From Ahaetulla prasina (lineage: Eukaryota; Chordata; Lepidosauria; Squamata; Colubridae): a stretch of DNA of 64,000 bases. The notes under the pieces were generated by a model. That model was given only the letters and a program-made list of their open reading frames with translations, was not told the origin of the DNA and searched no databases. The stretch spans positions 231,430,794-231,494,793 of the forward strand of contig NC_080540.1 in assembly GCF_028640845.1 (NCBI RefSeq), written 5' to 3'. Each line of letters begins with the position of its first letter. Within the stretch, counting starts at the first letter, position 1. Shown here piece after piece: positions 32,884-43,486 of this stretch. A program made the position numbers and the translations under genes.

Positions 32884-33170
32884 GGAATAACAGAGTTGCA
32901 AGGAACCTTGGAGGTTTTGTAGTCCAACCCCCTGCTCAAGCAGAAAACCATATATCATTTCAGACAAATGGCTGTCCAACTCTTCTTAAAAACCTCCAGT
33001 GTGAAGCACCCTCAACTTCTGAAGGCAAGGCATTCCACTGATTAATTGTTCCAAGTGTCAGGAAATTTCTCCTTAGTTCTAGATTGGTTTCCTCCTTGAT
33101 TAGTTTCCATCCATTGCTTTTTGTTTTGCCTTCAGGGACTTTAGAGAATAGATTGACCTCCTACCAGAAA
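32884..33170 (-). mobile_element. CR1 LINE 3' fragment
   Basis: Reverse complement of the CR1 3' UTR (aataacagagttgcaaggaa, ttgtagtccaaccccctgct, cattccactgattaattgtt). Confidence 0.9.
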
Positions 33171-33267
33171 TGCTACAGCCCTGTTAAGAAGGCACAGGTT
33201 ATTTTTATACAATGCTAAATTATTGTTGATTTGGGGGGCAAATGTGATAATTGCCATTGAAGAATGC

Positions 33268-33335
33268 CAGGGATGGGCGACTATGGCTCCTTTACAACCT
33301 ATAGACTTCAACTCCCAGAATTCCTGAGCCAGCTT
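33268..33335. repeat. MITE remnant (gacttcaactcccag)
   Basis: Half of the palindromic hAT MITE family. Confidence 0.55.
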
Positions 33336-33619
33336 ATATGCATCTCAATAGCCCTCCCTTAGCTACTTTAATGATTAGAACTTTTTTCTTTCTAGTTTAT
33401 TCAATGACTCATTTACAGATAGAGATAAATTGTAGTAAAAAACAAGCCTGTAAATTCTTCAGAATTAACACATATTATTAGTAGTTTGTTACTGGTATCA
33501 TATGATGGGCAGGATGCCTATAAAATAGCAGAAATGTATTTTATTTATTTAAAAAGTTTATGTAGTCACCCATCCTTCACCAACTCTATGTGGTAAAATC
33601 ATTGCACCATTGTGTAGAT

Positions 33620-33703
33620 CAGTATTTTTCCAAACTTGGCAGCTGTAAGAAGTGTGAGGAATTCTGGAAATCGAAATCCACACATCTTAAATTTGCCTGG
33701 ATT
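33620..33703. mobile_element. palindromic hAT MITE, diverged
   Basis: Starts CAGTATTTTTCCAAACTTGG, with internal arms gtgtgaggaattctgg and aaatccacacatcttaa. The right terminus is eroded. Confidence 0.65.
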
Positions 33704-33942
33704 AGACCAATCTAATCAGCAATTAGCAATCGGTTTTTAGTAAGATTTTAAACTTTTGTGACTTGTCCTGCACTTGATAGTAATTATTTGTTCTTTTATG
33801 TCATGAAGCCCATTATGAGGTAGTGAAAAGTAAGAGGCACAGATTTGATAAAAGGAAGATGTGTTTTCTTGGGTGGATTAACTTCATAAAACCCTGATCC
33901 CTCCAGAATATGAGAAAGATAATTCGGATGTTTTTGTCAGTA

Positions 33943-34403
33943 TTTATTTATTTATTTTTATTTATTTATTTATCATATTTATATACCGCCCTATCTCCCT
34001 AAGGACTCAGGGCGGTTTACAGGCAGTTAAAACACATATAAATACAGATTAAAACGACAATTAAAAAACTTATTCTAAAGCCCAAATCATTAAAACAGTA
34101 TAAATAATAAAAAACCCCTTAAAACCAATTGCTTTAAAACCTAATCCAGTCCCGCGCAGATGAATAAGTATGTTTTAAGCTCGCGACGAAAGGTTCGGAG
34201 GTCCGGAAGTTGACGAAGTCCTGGAGGGAGTTCGTTCCAGAGGGTGGGAGCCCCCACAGAGAAGGCCCTTCCCCTGGGTGTCGCCAGACGGCACTGCCTA
34301 GCTGATGGCACCCTGAGGAGTCCCTCTCTGTGAGAGCGCACGGGTCGGTGGGAGGTATTTGGTAGCAGTAGGCGGTCCCGTAAATAACCCGGCCCTATGC
34401 CAT
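33943..34403 (-). mobile_element. L2 LINE, 5' truncated
   Basis: A (TTTA)n tail at 33943-33972 is followed by the conserved terminus taccgccctatctccctaag gactcagggcgg. The minus-strand ORF 34341-34141 is the last part of L2 ORF2 (SHREGLLRVPSARQCRLA, LWNELPPGLRQLPDLRTFRR). Truncated at about 34403. Confidence 0.88.
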
Positions 34404-34669
34404 TTCTGCTTAAGCGTGATGCAACAATGCCCTTTGGAAGGTAAAACTATTCAATATAAGAAAAATGCTTGCCTTAGGCAGTATTTGAAGCTGTATTCCA
34501 GAGAAAAGCTGTTGACTTCATTCCTTTATAACTTTTTCAGTCATCATCCAACCCTGGACCATACCTGGCCTGCTGCCAGAAGCAGCTCTGTAAAATAACC
34601 TCCAGGTGACCTCTCCTATATTTAATCCTCAATACACTTTATCCTTAGTTGTTTGGATGCCCTGATATT

Positions 34670-34850
34670 TGTGGGGTCCTTGGTGCTCTCTAAGCTTGGT
34701 GGTTTTCTTGCAGACATTTCATTACCCAGCAAGGTAACATAATCAGAGCACTGGTGATGCTACCTAGTTTGGTAATGAAACCACCAAGCTCAGAGAGCAC
34801 CAAGGATCTCACAGTGCAACCCTGAGCTACAAATATTCTCTTCTATCAGC
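34670..34850. repeat. head-to-head inverted repeat (foldback)
   Basis: Left arm ccttggtgctctctaagctt ggtggtttt is the inverse of aaaccaccaagctcagagagcaccaagg on the right, with ggtaaca...tacctagttt between. Related pieces lie at 45955-46025 and 51058-51446. Confidence 0.75.
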
Positions 34851-36547
34851 TCTGGTATTAACAACAGAGCCCATTTCTTATCAGGAAGATAGGTCTGAAC
34901 TACAGACCACCAACAATGCTGGCAAACTGCATCTTTTTTTTTATTTTTTTATGATGAACTATTTTGTAATTTCTCTTTGTCATAGAACACAAAGTCCAGG
35001 GACAGAACATTTTTCCAAATAAATGTTTCTGCATGTTTTTTCCAACTAGTTTGTCCAGGATCCAGTTTGCTTCTTTAGGAGCTATATAAGATATTGAAAA
35101 ATATTCTGATTTTAAAAGAATAGAGTACAGATGCAGATAGAGCATTAGTTAACTGTGTTAGCAGAAAAATGTTCAAACTAGCCTGACTAAAATAGTTGTT
35201 CTATGTACTGTAAGCCATTCTTAATGAGACAGTATGCAAAATAGGTACATTTTATATCAAAGGAAGCAAATTAATTATGAGCATCTGAAGAAGCAAAAAA
35301 TATATAATTTTATGTTAACCTTACTAGAGGTTTTTGTCAGTCTGCTTTACATAAAATTGAATATAAGAAAACATAATTATTATTCATCACTCTTGACTCA
35401 CTAATAATTTAAACTTTTTTTAAAATGGAATCTTTGACACTTTTATTTTAATTTCTTCAAGAAAAGAGCACTTAAACCTCTTGCTAGTTCTATTGCTCTT
35501 TCGTATAAGACTTGTATATTGTAAAACTACATTTAGTTAACAAAAAGATATAGAGTTTGACAACTTCTGAAAGCAGCAGTTAGCAAATATGAATTATGAA
35601 TAGATATTTTAAATAATCTGTTTGAAAACTGCTTTGATGGCAACCTTTTCCTTGAGCTATTTAACCTTTTGAATCAGGTTTTCCCAGCTTAATGTCCTTC
35701 ATGTATGTGAGATTTACAACTTTTAAATTTTCCTGCTATCATGGCCAATGTTACTGTTGCCTGCATTTCATGGGAATTATAGTCTGTAAATATTTGGATG
35801 ACTAAATTCACTTAGAAAGCTATTGTTTCTCAACAGAGTGAGATTCTATATATTTTTTGAAAAAGAGAGATGAATCTAGAAATCTAAGCATTGTCTGAAT
35901 ATTGTTTCTACATTGTCTGAATATAAAAACCAGTGCCCTTGTGTTTCAAGTGTTTTTTTTAATGATTGCTTGAATTACTCGTTGCTAATATTTTGATTTT
36001 TCTTCCATGAATTAAAACAAATATTGCAGTTTCATTTCTTCCAGGATAAAAAGTGTATTTTCAGCAGAAACAGCTCAACAGTAGGAAACTGTAGGAAATG
36101 GAAAACAAAAAGATGTTCCAGATAGACCTTGAATTATTTTAATATTAGGTTTCTACTATAGTTCAAAGAGAAACACTCCTTGAATACGGATACATCTTTG
36201 TTTCATCATTATTCTTTCTCTCTTTTCTAAAGAGTAAAAGGGGAATGTTGGCAGAGTTCCAGATAGAATAGAGTTTGCTCTATTGTTTTGGTGAGTGTTC
36301 TTAACCAGAAGCAATCAAATATCCAGGCTTACTATTCCATTCCCTAAAGTAAAGAGGAAAGACTGAGGCTTTTCCCCCCTGCAATGCCTGATCCTTACTT
36401 TATCATTGTGTAGCTTATAAACCCACCCAATGAATGTGCTACGGGCAAAACAGAACTGAAAGTTGACACTTTCTCCTTGATTTAGCATCCTCTTCTTCTT
36501 CCTCCACTGCTTGCAGCAAACACAGAAAGATTAAGAGAACAAGTGGG
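34851..36547. other. unannotated AT-rich DNA, 1.7 kb
   Basis: One of the longest repeat-poor stretches. No gene, RNA or repeat recognised. Confidence 0.4.
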
Positions 36548-36682
36548 GGAAGTATCTCAACCAGCAAATGCTCAGTTTTACATATTGGAAAAAAGAACCC
36601 AAACAACAAGTACAAGCTTGATTGACATTTCGTTACTGATGACTCCCACCCTGTCAATGACCTTGGAGTTTTCATATCATAT
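36548..36682 (+). pseudogene. LINE RT fragment
   Basis: Matches 37580-37700 in the longer copy (caaccagcaaatgctcagtt ... tgaccttggagttttcat), i.e. a C-terminal RT piece placed upstream of another copy of the same LINE. Confidence 0.8.
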
Positions 36683-36684
36683 AT

Positions 36685-38460
36685 TTTCTTTGGCTCAGTT
36701 TTTGTTAACTCCGATAACACATATCCGACATTCCACAAACGAACCAGCAATGACTATGATGATTTAACTCATATAGACTTCACAGAAGACAACGTTGGAA
36801 AAGCCCTTCACAACTTAAAACCATCGCTTTCTATTGGACCCGATGGACTATGTGCATACTTCTTAAAAAAACTTTCCATTAATATAGCAGAACCCCTAAG
36901 TATTATCTTTGATAAAGCTTTCACTACCAGTTCTCTTCCCAAACTTTGGTCACTAGCCACAGTCATCCCTATCTTCAAAAAAGGAGACCCCAGCTTAGTC
37001 GAAAACTACAGACCGATCTCCCTTTGCTGCGTCACCTGCAAAGTCATGGAATCTATCATCAACCAATCCATTACCTCACACTTAGAAACTAACAACCTAC
37101 TCTCCAACAAACAATTTGGTTTCAGGAAAAAATTATCATGTAACTTACAACTTCTCCACTGCAAAAACATATGGACTTCAAATCTCGATCAAGGCAAATC
37201 AATAGATGCAATCTACATAGACTTCTGCAAAGCTTTTGACTCAGTAGTACACGATAAACTTCTCCTAAAACTAACATCCTATGGCATCTCAGGACCCCTC
37301 CACAAATGGATATCTGCTTTTCTGTCTAACAGACAACAAGTGGTCAAAATTGGCAATGCTTTATCAAATCCTGTTCCTGTCAAGAGTGGCGTTCCTCAAG
37401 GCAGCGTCCTTGGACCAACACTCTTTATACTATACATTAATGATCTCTGTGACCACATCTCAAGTAATTGTGTTCTCTTTGCTGATGATGTCAAACTATT
37501 TAACACCACAGACAATACTTCTATCATTCAAAACGACCTTGATCATCTATCCGCTTGGTCTAAAAATTGGCAGCTCCAAATTTCAACCAGCAAATGCTCA
37601 GTCTTACATATAGGAAAAAAGAACCCAAAAACTAAATACATACTAGATGGACATTACCTTACAGACGATCCCCATCCCGTTAAAGACCCTGGAGTTTTCA
37701 TGTCAAATGATCTAAGTGCCAAAGCCCACTGTAACTACATAGCAAAAAAGCTCTAAGAGTTGTAAACCTAATTTTATGTAGCTTCTTTTCCAAAAACACC
37801 ACACTACTAACCAGAGCATATAAAACATTTGCTAGACCAATTCTAGAATACAGCTCACCTGTTTGGAACCCTCACCACATCTCTGACATCAATACAATTG
37901 AACGTGTCCAGAAATATTTTACAAGAAGAGTTCTCCATTCCTCTGAAAACAACAAAATACCTTATCCCACCAGACTTGAAATCCTAGGCTTAGAAAACTT
38001 GGAACTCCGTCGCCTTCGACAAGACCTAAGTTTAACTCACAGAATCATCTATTGTAATGTCCTTCCTGTTAAAGACTACTTCAGCTTTAATTGCAATAAT
38101 ACTAGAGCAACTAATAGATTTAAACTTAATGTCAACCGCTTTAATCTAGATTGCAGAAAATATGACTTCTGTAACAGAATCATCAGTGCTTGGAATACTT
38201 TACCTGACTCTGTGGTCTCTTCCCATAATCCTAAAAGTTTTATCCAAAAACTTTCTACTATTGACCTCACCCCATTCCTAAGAGGACCATAAGGGGCGTG
38301 CATAAGCGCACAAACGTGCCTACCGTTCCTGTCCTATTGTTTTTCTTTTCTTCTTCCTATATATATGCTTATACCTCCTTATATTTACTCATATATGTGT
38401 TTATATACTATATAATCTTTTGTATGATACCTACATATATTGTTGTGACAAAATAAAATA
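36685..38460 (+). mobile_element. jockey/CR1-superfamily LINE, 5' truncated copy 1
   Basis: Starts within the region before the RT domain and runs to a 3' UTR (ggggcgtgcataagcgcac) and a tail ttgtgacaaaataaaataaataaa. Contains the RT described separately. Confidence 0.85.
36689..38292 (+). pseudogene. LINE reverse transcriptase with one frameshift
   Basis: In-frame text before the first Met (37046) includes SIGPDGLCAYFLKKL and VIPIFKKGDPSLVENYRPIS, the RT N-terminal motifs. Then come YIDFCKAFDSV (motif A), SGVPQGSVLGPTLF (motif B) and LFADDVKLF (motif C catalytic FADD at about 37478). The frame ends at 37754-37756, where copy 2 shows one extra base, so a single deletion near 37745 breaks it. 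The rest continues open in another frame, ending at 38292 with ..TPFLRGP. The RT core is intact, so the copy is young. The endonuclease is missing. Confidence 0.85.
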
Positions 38461-38485
38461 AATAAAAATAAATAAAATAAACAAA

Positions 38486-39243
38486 TGACCTAAATGCCAA
38501 AGCCCACTGCAACTACATAGCAATAAAGGCTTTAAGAGTTGTAAACCTAATCTTATGCAGCTTCTTTTCCAAAAACTCTACACTACTAACCAGAGCATAC
38601 AAAACATTTGCCAGACCTATTCTTGAATACAGCTCATCTGCCTGGAACCCATACCACATCTCTGACATTAATACAATCGAACGTGTCCAGAAATATTTTA
38701 CTAGAAGAGTTCTTCGCTCTTCCAAAAACAACAAAATACCTTATGCCACCAGACTTGAAATCCTGGGATTAGAAAACTTAGAACTCCGCTGACTTCGACA
38801 TGACCTGTGTTTAACACACAGAATCATCTATTGCAATATCCTTCCTGTAAAAGACTACTTCAGCTTCAATCGCAATAATACAAGAGCAAACAATAGATTC
38901 AAACTTAATGTCAACCGCTTCAAACTTGATTGCAGAAAATATGACTTCTGTAACAGAGTTGTTAACACTTGGAACTCATTACCAGACTCTATAGTCTCTA
39001 CTCAAAATCCCAAAATCTTCAACCAAAAACTGTCTACTATTGACCTCACCCCATTCCTAAGAGGACAATAAGGGGCGTGCATAAGAGCACAATTGTGCCT
39101 ACCATTCCTGTCCTATTGTTCCCTTTCATTATAACAAATTAACATGGTTGTTGCATACTTTTGCTTATATATATATTTTTCTTTTATAATGTGTTGTTTT
39201 TCTTATGTTTATGTTTGTGTATACTGTTGTGACAAAATGAAAA
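38486..39243 (+). mobile_element. same LINE, 5' truncated copy 2
   Basis: Begins at the position corresponding to 37705 of copy 1 (tgacctaaatgccaaagccc) and follows it to the 3' UTR and tail (ttgtgacaaaatgaaaaaaa). Has a stop at 38788-38790 and other changes. It follows copy 1 directly on the same strand. Confidence 0.85.
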
Positions 39244-39628
39244 AAAAAAAAGTAGGGACCTGATCTCCTTGAAGCAACTAGTGACGCATCACATCACACC
39301 ATACTAGGGCTTGTAAGTGCTGTACAGATAGTGATAGATAAATCACTATCTAAACTGTGTCTAACATGCCTAAATGCAACCCATATTATGTCAATAAATG
39401 CAATATTTTCAAATCCCAATACATGGGTAATAACTTTTTTACAAAGAAAATTAACTCAAGGTCAAGATTGCGAGCAAATCTGACATTTATTGCCTCTCAG
39501 GAAACCAAGAGTGTGATGACTATATGTCATCCAATCAATGTTGACTAGACACATTTTCTTCAGGGTGATCTATTCTCAATCTTGTCCTTTACATTTTCCA
39601 ACAGTGAATCCATCATATGGGTCTACAG
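39244..39628. other. unannotated non-coding DNA
   Basis: Nothing recognised. Confidence 0.35.
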
Positions 39629-39965
39629 CAGGGGTGAAATGCTCCCGGTTCGGACCGGATCAGCAGATCCGATAACAATGGCGGCAGGTGGTTCAGAGAA
39701 ACGGTAGCAAAAATCCCTGCCCCCCATGCCCAGCTGAGCCATGCGATCATCAGAGACTTTTTTTTTTACTTTTAAAAGCATTTTTTAATAACCTCTTCGG
39801 CCAAAGAGTTGGAAAAAATGCTTTTAAAGGGTTAAAACAAGGCTCTGATGATCCCAGCTGAGGTGCCTGATCGTCAGAGGCTTTTTTTTTACTTTTAAAA
39901 GCATTTTTTAAACGGTAAAAAAGCTGAAGCCTGCTAGGCAAAAAATGGGGGGTGTAGGCAAAAAA
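39629..39965 (+). mobile_element. hAT-like element, right end lost
   Basis: Starts CAGGGGTGAAATGCTCCCGG; contains the same internal hairpin as 27627-28014 (taaaagcattttttaataac ctcttcggccaaagag). The right end dissolves into low-complexity sequence. Confidence 0.75.
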
Positions 39966-39984
39966 TAGGGGTGGGGGGGTTCTT

Positions 39985-40005
39985 TCGAGAGAGAGACAGA
40001 GAGAG

Positions 40006-40056
<51 letters not shown>

Positions 40057-40062
40057 GGGAGG
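39985..40062 (+). repeat. (GAGA)/(GAAA)n microsatellite
   Basis: A GA-rich start followed by about 12 GAAA units. Confidence 0.9.
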
Positions 40063-40125
40063 GAGGAAAAAGGAGAGGAAGGAAGGACTATAAACTTGGC
40101 ACTAGACACAGCTTCAGAGGATAAT

Positions 40126-40635
40126 TGTTCTGTCTCCTTCCCCACTTCGGAGCAACGAGCTGGCCTTCAGCCAGTGGATTCACGGCTCTTATCAGTCCTG
40201 GCAGAGAAATCGCAGCTGCCTGCCAAAGTTCAAACAAATGACTCACAGAGTAAAACTTTCAGCTCTCTTTGCAACGGTTCAGCTAATTTTTGCTTCCCGT
40301 GGAATGAGAGCAGTCCCAAACCTCCTTATATATCCTGTGGGGAGGGGCTCCTGCCCCACCCTTCCCTTTGATGACGCTGCCTCTCTAATCTTCTGAAGCG
40401 TGGGTAAATCCAAGCTTGATTATTATTATTATCAGCTGGGTCTGAAGGCGTAGCCCGGGGAAGGGAGGAATCAGGGGATGATGGCCTCATTACGTCCTCT
40501 GACTGGTCTGGTTCTGGCTCCTGGAGCCGGGCCAAAGGAATCGGTGCTCCCGAGGTAAGCCTTACCGGCCCTTCCCCCTCACTCTCGGAGTCACTTTCGG
40601 GCATGGGGCCAGGTTTGGGGGCTGGAGTCACAACA
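40126..40635 (-). mobile_element. solo LTR, group B (510 bp), target duplication ATAAT
   Basis: On the minus strand starts TGTTGTGACTCCAGCCC and ends GGAGACAGAACA; flanked by ATAAT (40121-40125, 40636-40640). TATA box (tatataa on the minus strand) at 40326-40332. Confidence 0.95.
40326..40634 (-). CDS. reading frame inside the LTR, group B
   Basis: Open from GTT at 40634 to TAA at 40326-40328, 102 sense codons, co-linear without gaps with 31296-31604. It keeps PMPESDSESEGEGPVRLTSG and FRRLERQRHQREGWGR. As in the sister copy, the stop is made by the TATA box. Differences between the two copies are substitutions only, many of them conservative. Function unknown. Confidence 0.5.
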   Translation of the reverse strand, partial: VVTPAPKPGPMPESDSESEGEGPVRLTSGAPIPLARLQEPEPDQSEDVMRPSSPDSSLPRATPSDPADNNNNQAWIYPRFRRLERQRHQREGWGRSPSPQDI

Positions 40636-40637
40636 AT

Positions 40638-40970
40638 AATCCAGGGCTGGAAGAGACCTGGAGGTCACCTAGTCCAACCCTGCTCCAGCAGGACATTGTT
40701 AGTGAGGTTCTGTCTTTTGATCCCCCAGTCACATAGCCATGCCCAGCCAGTCACATGACCTCCGCCGCCAAGCCACGCCAACCAAGCCACGCCCACAGAA
40801 CCAGAAGGACAATAGTCTTCATAGCTATTTGTGGTACAGGGATCTGAAAGAAGAAAAAATATTAACAAGTATTAATTTATAACACAAAATTTGATTAAAC
40901 CATAGAATCTTACAAGGAAACGACTAAGTCCAACAACCTCACCATTAGCCCCTGCATTCAATATTTTTCA
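40638..40970 (-). mobile_element. CR1 3' fragments around a hAT piece
   Basis: 40638-40705 (atccagggctggaagagacc, ctagtccaaccctgctccag) and 40895-40965 (accatagaatcttacaagga) are CR1 3' UTR ends on the minus strand. Between them 40719-40808 is hAT-like (aagccacgcccacagaacca). Confidence 0.65.
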
Positions 40971-40989
40971 TGATAGAGCTAACTATAGT

Positions 40990-41908
40990 AATAAAAATAC
41001 AATCCATTCCATTATATGGATATCCAGACTCCAGGAACACATCAAGAACTATTTGGCAAAACCGTACTCAACAAGTAGTCCTTAATGGTACTACATCCAC
41101 ATGGAGGGAAGTAAGCAGTGGGGTACCACAAAGTTTTGTCCTAGGACTTATCTAACAAAATGAAATTAATGTAGAGAAAAGTAAAGCTTTGCACTTAGGC
41201 AAGAAAAACCAAAAGTACACATATAGACTGGGTGAAACCAGGCTTAATAGCAGTAACTATAAGAGGGATCTTGGAGTCTTAGTGAACAACCAATTAAGTA
41301 TGAGCTAGCAGTGTGCAGCAGCAGCCAAAAAAAAAAAAAAAGCCAATGCAATTCTAAGTTAAGTTAATTAACAGAAGGGTAAAATCAAGATCAAAAGGGA
41401 GGTACTAATACCACTTTATAAAGGCTTAGTGAGACCACACCTAGAGTACTACATCTGGTTTTGGTCACTAAAAAAGATGTTGAGACTCTAGAAAGAGTGC
41501 AGAGAAGAGCAACCAAGATGATTAGGGGACTAGAGGCTAAAACATACAATGAATGGTTGCAGGAACTCGGCATGGCTAGTCTAGTGAAAAAAAGGACCAG
41601 GGGAGACATGATAGCAGTGTTCCAATATTTGAGGGGCTACCACAGAGAGGAGTGGGTCAAGCTATTTCCCAAGGCACCTGAAGGCCAGACAAGGAATAAT
41701 GAATGGAAACTGAACTAGGAGAGATTCAACCTGGAAATCAACCAATGGAACAGCTTGCCTTCAGAAAGTATGGGAGCTTCATGACTGGAAGCTTTCAAGA
41801 AGAAACTGGACTGCCATCTCTCAAAAATGGTGTAGGTCTGCTGGGCAGGGAATTGGACTAGATGACCTACAAGGTCTCTTCCAATTCTGTTAATCTGTAT
41901 GTAGTTGC
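40990..41908 (+). mobile_element. CR1 LINE, decayed
   Basis: The start encodes an RT piece ending SSGVPQSFVLGL (mutated from the GVPQGSVLGPL motif B). After a deletion near 41155 come ALHLGKKNQKYTYRLGETRL, the ORF end (ETLERVQRRATKMIRGLE) and the CR1 3' UTR to about 41908 (tcttccaattctgttaatct). Several stops. Confidence 0.87.
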
Positions 41909-41927
41909 ATTACAAATTTCTCTGGAG

Positions 41928-42600
41928 CCTCACCGCACCAGAGTCATTTTTCAAGCGAGTGGTGGATGCATTGCAGCGGCATCATGAGCCTCTTAAACAA
42001 GCCCAAAAGTGAGATGATCCCCGAAGAACTGCTAAAACAGGTGGAGGAGGAATTCAACACAGGGCCTCTGTCAGTGCTCACACAATCCATTAAAAATAAC
42101 ACCCAGATAAAAAATTAAAAAAATAAAATAACACCCAGGTACTCATCAATTGTCACAATAACAAGAAGCTTCTGGAACATGTCAAGGCCTTTGATAGGCA
42201 CTGCAACATGGTGTTAGAGAACATCAAGGAGATGTCGACTGAGGTGTCCAAAGGCAAGAAGTCTAAGCTGGTCAACAAAGACCGTTACATCTCGAACATG
42301 TTCCTGCGGGGAGATTTGGTCATCATAGTGCTGAGGAATCCCCTGATTGCTGGCAAGTAAACAGGCTGAGGTGGCTCACAATGCCAAGATGCCAGATTTA
42401 GGATTTTTCTCAAAAGACTGGAATCTTTTGCCTTTTGTTTTAAGGCGGGGATATCTTATAGTCAACTATCTTTCCAGTGTTTTTTGTGTCACAAGTGTGC
42501 AGCTCCGTGACATGCTGACGAATGAAATTCCCTTGTCACCTCAGTATGTTCCTCTTTTTTTATATAATAAACATTTTTTTTAATTTGTAAGAAAAAAAAT
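41928..42600 (+). pseudogene. processed pseudogene of SNRPD2 (Sm D2)
   Basis: The ATG at 41984 opens [11 protein letters not shown], then [24 protein letters not shown]-like text, [32 protein letters not shown] and [10 protein letters not shown] with a stop at 42358-42360. This is the intronless Sm D2 core spliceosomal protein order. An A-rich insertion after NNTQ brings a stop, and about four residues are missing in the GKGKKK region, so it is dead. A 5' UTR, a 3' UTR with AATAAA (about 42565) and an A-rich end are kept. A 15-bp duplication (CAAATTTCTCTGGAG at 41913-41927 and CAAATTTCCCTGGAG at 42601-42615) shows LINE-mediated insertion. Confidence 0.93.
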
Positions 42601-42615
42601 CAAATTTCCCTGGAG

Positions 42616-43105
42616 TATGTATTCATATTAATAATGCTATAAAAATCAATTCAAGCCAATTCATACCCAGTAGTTTGCTTTCTATACATGTATCTTTCAC
42701 ATATGTTATTTTATTTATCTTTTTAGCAATCCCAAAAGGATAATAAACAGTTTATTGTCCACACATTAATGGCGGAAGTCTGAGGTCAAGACAAGGAGCA
42801 CCTTTGAGTTCATGAACTCTGCTCTTCTTGATGTCCAGGTCAATGACTCTGCCGCTGGAGATGTTCTACTGTGCTGTTAGCTTTTCCATTAGTGTCTCAT
42901 TTATTATAAACAGTGGATTTATGATTCATTACTTTGGCTCATTAAATTTCCTTTTTCAACACACTGGTTGGAAGGCTACATTGGAAGAGGGATAGGCTAA
43001 AAAGAAAGAGCTGGCACCCCTTATGCCACAGAAATATAATAATCAAATAGTGAAATTATTGTCTATTTACAGTGCAATGTGTGGAAGATCTTGGGTGGGA
43101 AGAAT
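42616..43105. other. unannotated non-coding DNA
   Basis: Nothing recognised. Confidence 0.35.
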
Positions 43106-43302
43106 GTCCCACTTTTGATTCTCGATGACAGCATGAACTAGTCCCTTAAGCTTTCTTTGCAAGATTTTTGGACACTGACTCTTTCCTTTGGCTGAATGTT
43201 TATTGTCCCCATTTTGACTCCTGATGGTGGCATGAACTGAATCTTTGTTTGCAAATTTTTTGGACACTGACTCTTTCCTTGGGCTGAATATTGATTCATT
43301 AT
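43106..43302 (+). repeat. diverged tandem duplication, about 97 bp unit
   Basis: Two units share tttttggacactgactcttt cc, ggctgaat and a preceding gcatgaact block, with about 20% differences by eye. Confidence 0.75.
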
Positions 43303-43486
43303 TAAAGCAAGCAAACAAAGAAATACACAAACTTTTGACTGATATAAAATCATGGCAGATGTAATTAAACACCTATGAAATGAGCATGGACTTGATGGAA
43401 AGTAATTTACACATCCCTTCTGTATTGGCATGAGAAAGAGATTAAAAAGATCTTAAAAAGATCAATCATTTTACTTTGAAGATCAT

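Noticed and set aside
39750..40145. 131-codon ORF on the minus strand
   Set aside because: Crosses the GAAA microsatellite and hAT hairpins; no protein features.
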